In this document: piece by piece, positions 6,423-7,947 of the stretch
How the letters are laid out: each line of letters opens with the position of its first letter
Position numbering within the stretch: position 1 is the stretch's first letter
DNA from: Bacillota bacterium
GTDB lineage: Bacteria > Bacillota > Clostridia > Peptostreptococcales > Anaerovoracaceae
Assembly: GCA_016284575.1 (NCBI GenBank)
Contig: JAEEPD010000168.1
Span: 1-7,947 of the forward strand
Reading direction: 5' to 3'
DNA: 7,947 nucleotides
Translations under genes and position numbers: made by a program
The notes under the pieces: model-generated
Told to the model about the DNA's origin: nothing
What the model saw: only the letters and a program-made list of their open reading frames with translations
Database searches by the model: none

Positions 6423-6447
6423 CAGATTTTTAATGTTTATCATTAAA
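6409..6447. promoter_or_regulatory. candidate operator: 21-bp-spaced direct repeats plus a palindrome
   Basis: TTAATGTTTGTCA (6409-6421) recurs as TTAATGTTTATCA (6430-6442) with one mismatch. The start-to-start distance is 21 bp, two turns of B-DNA, so two proteins would bind the same face. The second copy is also the left part of a palindrome, TTTAATG-TTTAT-CATTAAA (6429-6447). The first copy covers the reverse-strand -35. The divergent forward -35 (6471) begins 24 bp beyond the right edge. The best candidate binder is the XRE protein encoded at 5434-5652, by inference from location and symmetry. Confidence 0.55.
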
Positions 6448-6470
6448 TATTTTACGAATTGCGATTTTGC

Positions 6471-6499
6471 TTGCCAAGGGAGCAGCCAAAGCATATAAT
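6471..6499 (+). promoter_or_regulatory. promoter of the HD-hydrolase gene
   Basis: TTGCCA (6471-6476) is followed after exactly 17 bp by a perfect TATAAT (6494-6499). The start should be near 6506, leaving a leader of about 44 nt with GGAGG (6540-6544) before the ATG at 6550. Its -35 and that of the reverse operon are about 50 bp apart, so a repressor bound between them could affect both. Confidence 0.8.
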
Positions 6500-6549
6500 T
6501 TACTGGTACACTGTGTTAAACAATTTCATTCATATATATGGAGGTTGAC

Positions 6550-7116
6550 ATGAGCTATATACCCACACTTGAAGAGGCTAAAAAGCTTCTGGCAGAGCAC
6601 AATAAGGAGCCCTTCCACATTCAGCACGGAGAGATCGTTTCCGGTGTTATGGGCTATTTCGCAAAGGAGTTCGATCCTGAAAGAGTTGAATTCTGGGAGA
6701 CCGTCGGCATGATCCACGATCTGGACTTCGAGGAATTCCCCGAGCAGCACTGCGCCATCACCGAAAAGTGGCTGCGGGAAATGGATGTGGACGAGGAAAT
6801 GATCCGCGCCATCTGCTCCCACGCCTACGGCAGCAGCGCATATTCCAAGTATGAGCCCCAGAGCCAGATGGAGAAGGTGCTTTTCGCCGTGGACGAGCTT
6901 ACAGGCCTGATCGGTGCAGCCGCCCTTATGAGACCCTCCAGAAGCCCGGACGACATGGAGCTCAAGTCCCTCAAGAAGAAATTCAAGGACAAGAAGTTCG
7001 CAGCAGGCTGCTCAAGAGATGTTATCCAGAATGGCGCGGACAGACTGGGCTGGACCCTGGACGAGCTGCTTGAAAGGACCCTGGATGCCATGAAGTCCAT
7101 GCATCTCACCTTTTAA
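6550..7116 (+). CDS. HD-superfamily metal-dependent hydrolase (COG2316-like)
   Basis: This 188-residue protein is a compact HD-domain phosphohydrolase. Visible metal-site candidates are His26 (IQHGEIV), the His56-Asp57 doublet in GMIHDLDFEE with Asp59 nearby, His67, His91 in CSHAYGSSA and Asp115 in AVDELTGLIG. Their order matches small stand-alone HD hydrolases of the COG2316 type, which act on phosphorylated nucleotides or similar phosphoesters; the substrate here is unknown. No signal peptide or membrane segment is seen. I chose the ATG at 6550 because GGAGG (6540-6544) lies five bases upstream. The earlier in-frame ATG at 6538 overlaps that Shine-Dalgarno itself and would add four residues that look non-native. 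The gene has its own strong promoter. A traX-like gene follows 90 nt later with no clear promoter, so the two may be co-transcribed. Confidence 0.9.
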   Translation: MSYIPTLEEAKKLLAEHNKEPFHIQHGEIVSGVMGYFAKEFDPERVEFWETVGMIHDLDFEEFPEQHCAITEKWLREMDVDEEMIRAICSHAYGSSAYSKYEPQSQMEKVLFAVDELTGLIGAAALMRPSRSPDDMELKSLKKKFKDKKFAAGCSRDVIQNGADRLGWTLDELLERTLDAMKSMHLTF

Positions 7117-7161
7117 TCGTTTATAGTCAATAGACAATTAAGCCTTTATTTTACTCAATTT

Positions 7162-7192
7162 GTGACGGGTGCCCTGACTCGGGCCCCGTCAC
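7162..7192 (+). other. long GC-rich hairpin between the HD and traX-like genes
   Basis: GTGACGGG (7162-7169) pairs with CCCGTCAC (7185-7192), and inside it GCCC (7171-7174) pairs with GGGC (7181-7184). Together they give 12 bp with a single bulged T and a TGACTC loop. No T-run follows on either strand, so it is a poor intrinsic terminator. It ends 14 bases before the ATG of the next gene, where a Shine-Dalgarno would normally lie. It may be an mRNA processing, stability or translation-control element. Confidence 0.55.
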
Positions 7193-7206
7193 GCTCACAA
7201 TAACAC

Positions 7207-7908
7207 ATGAATACCGATACTATAGAATACAAGGGAGTGCTCAGCTCGAGCACTCTTCATATAATAGCAATGGTCAGCATGCTTATAGACCATGTGGGCG
7301 CCGTCGTCTACCCGAATATCGAATGGATGAGGATCGTCGGGCGCCTTGCCTTCCCCATATACTGCTTCATGCTGGCAGAGGGCTTCAGGCACACCAGCAG
7401 CGCCCCGAAATACCTGCAGCGCCTGCTGATCTTCGGGCTGATCTCCGAGATACCCTTTGATATGGCCTTTTACCATGTCCCCTACTGGAATCACCAGAAT
7501 GTGTACTGGACTCTTTCCATTTCCCTTATAACGCTCATGCTTATCAGGAAGCTGGAGCAGCCCGGCCTGAAATACAAATTCCTGCAGTTTGCAGTTATAA
7601 TGGCGGGCTTTTTAGCTGCCACCTTCACCTTCAGCGACTACTACGGCTTCGGCGTCCTGCTTGTGGTGGCCTTTTACAACTTCCCGGGAAGAAACATACG
7701 GGAGAAGGCCACGCAGCTTCTTCTTATGGTCCTCATCAATGCAGTGCTTCTGGGCGGCTCCCAGGCCTTCGCCATCGCCTCGATCATATTCATATGGCTG
7801 TACAATGGCGAGAGGGGCATCACAGCAAAACCCTTCAAATACTTCTGCTACGCCTTCTATCCCCTGCATCTTCTGATACTGGGACTGATAAACCTGTTCC
7901 TGCTTTAG
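7207..7908 (+). CDS. TraX-family membrane protein (putative acyltransferase)
   Basis: This 233-residue polytopic membrane protein has the conserved TraX landmarks. They are STLHIIAMVSMLIDHVGAVV (15-34), RIVGRLAFPIYCFMLAEGF (42-60) running into RHT (61-63), EIPFD (81-85), NVYWTLSISL (98-107) and a C-terminal YAFYPLHLLILGL (215-227). About seven to eight hydrophobic helices span the chain. The founder, F-plasmid TraX, acetylates the pilin N-terminus. Homologues are common on Bacillota chromosomes without conjugation genes, and their acceptor there is unknown. No pilin or transfer gene is visible here. The ATG at 7207 is kept because conserved family sequence begins about 15 residues in. There is, however, no purine-rich ribosome-binding site before it, only the hairpin 7162-7192. 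It is probably expressed with the HD gene. The remaining bases to the window end (7909-7947) show no gene or terminator. Confidence 0.88.
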   Translation: MNTDTIEYKGVLSSSTLHIIAMVSMLIDHVGAVVYPNIEWMRIVGRLAFPIYCFMLAEGFRHTSSAPKYLQRLLIFGLISEIPFDMAFYHVPYWNHQNVYWTLSISLITLMLIRKLEQPGLKYKFLQFAVIMAGFLAATFTFSDYYGFGVLLVVAFYNFPGRNIREKATQLLLMVLINAVLLGGSQAFAIASIIFIWLYNGERGITAKPFKYFCYAFYPLHLLILGLINLFLL

Positions 7909-7947
7909 CAGCTTAAGGCTGAGATCCCCCACCCGCAGAGCTTTACA

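Noticed and set aside
5791..6498. 235-codon forward open frame opposite the DUF2975 gene
   Set aside because: Cys/His-rich composition without a known fold. The reverse strand instead encodes a clear four-helix DUF2975 protein with promoter and ribosome-binding site.
6538..6549. Start of the HD gene at the upstream ATG (6538)
   Set aside because: That ATG overlaps the GGAGG that serves the ATG at 6550, and no other ribosome-binding site precedes it.
7162..7192. Hairpin after the HD gene as an intrinsic terminator
   Set aside because: The stem is strong, but it is followed by GCTCACAATAAC with no T-tract on the forward strand, and by AAATTGAG on the reverse strand.
1..7947. CRISPR array, tRNA/rRNA, transposase, toxin-antitoxin or phage-defence cluster
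   Set aside because: No regularly spaced repeats, no cloverleaf or rRNA sequence, no transposase motifs. The XRE gene pairs with a DUF2975 membrane protein, which is a known regulator/membrane-protein pair and not a recognised toxin-antitoxin system.

Overview
The window looks like an ordinary chromosomal stretch from a Gram-positive anaerobe of the Bacillota, probably class Clostridia. The reasons are strong AGGAGG-type ribosome-binding sites, TTGACA/TATAAT promoters, classic U-tailed terminators, moderately high GC with frequent AGG (Arg) and ATA (Ile) codons, and gene families typical of that group: a YozG/YoaS-like XRE + DUF2975 pair, a TM1586-type nitroreductase, a stand-alone TraX and a COG2316 HD hydrolase. 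Genus cannot be fixed from the sequence alone.

Layout. (1) 1-64: the possible last codons of an upstream gene and its terminator. (2) 65-3012: a self-contained forward transcription unit. A palindrome-rich upstream region and a good promoter (174-203) precede three closely spaced genes: a fumarylacetoacetate hydrolase (FAH)-fold enzyme, a nitroreductase-fold flavoprotein and a membrane-anchored alpha/beta hydrolase. A strong terminator (2988-3012) closes it. (3) 3046-5409: a single-gene unit for a UvrD/PcrA/Rep-type superfamily 1A helicase, with an extended -10 promoter. It ends in a 104-bp structured element with 13-bp perfect inverted ends followed by a U-tract. (4) 5434-6422, reverse strand: a two-gene operon, DUF2975 four-helix membrane protein then a small XRE/Cro-type repressor. 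It has a strong promoter overlapped by 21-bp-spaced direct repeats and a structured leader of about 108 nt. (5) 6471-7908, forward: from the same divergent intergenic region, a consensus-like promoter drives an HD-domain hydrolase. A 12-bp hairpin follows, then a TraX-family membrane acyltransferase homologue with no visible ribosome-binding site.

How the genes may work together. The first three genes probably form a small catabolic or detoxification operon for an oxo-acid or xenobiotic-like substrate, but the substrate is not readable from sequence. The XRE-DUF2975 pair is probably autoregulated through the repeats at its own -35, which lie close enough to the divergent HD-gene promoter to affect it too. 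The helicase is a housekeeping or repair enzyme unrelated to its neighbours.

I found no tRNA, rRNA, CRISPR array, transposase, toxin-antitoxin pair or recognisable defence cluster. No clearly new biological system is evident. The most unusual items are the 104-bp inverted-end element, the string of palindromes before gene 1, the operator-like repeats between the divergent promoters, and the hairpin in front of the traX-like gene.
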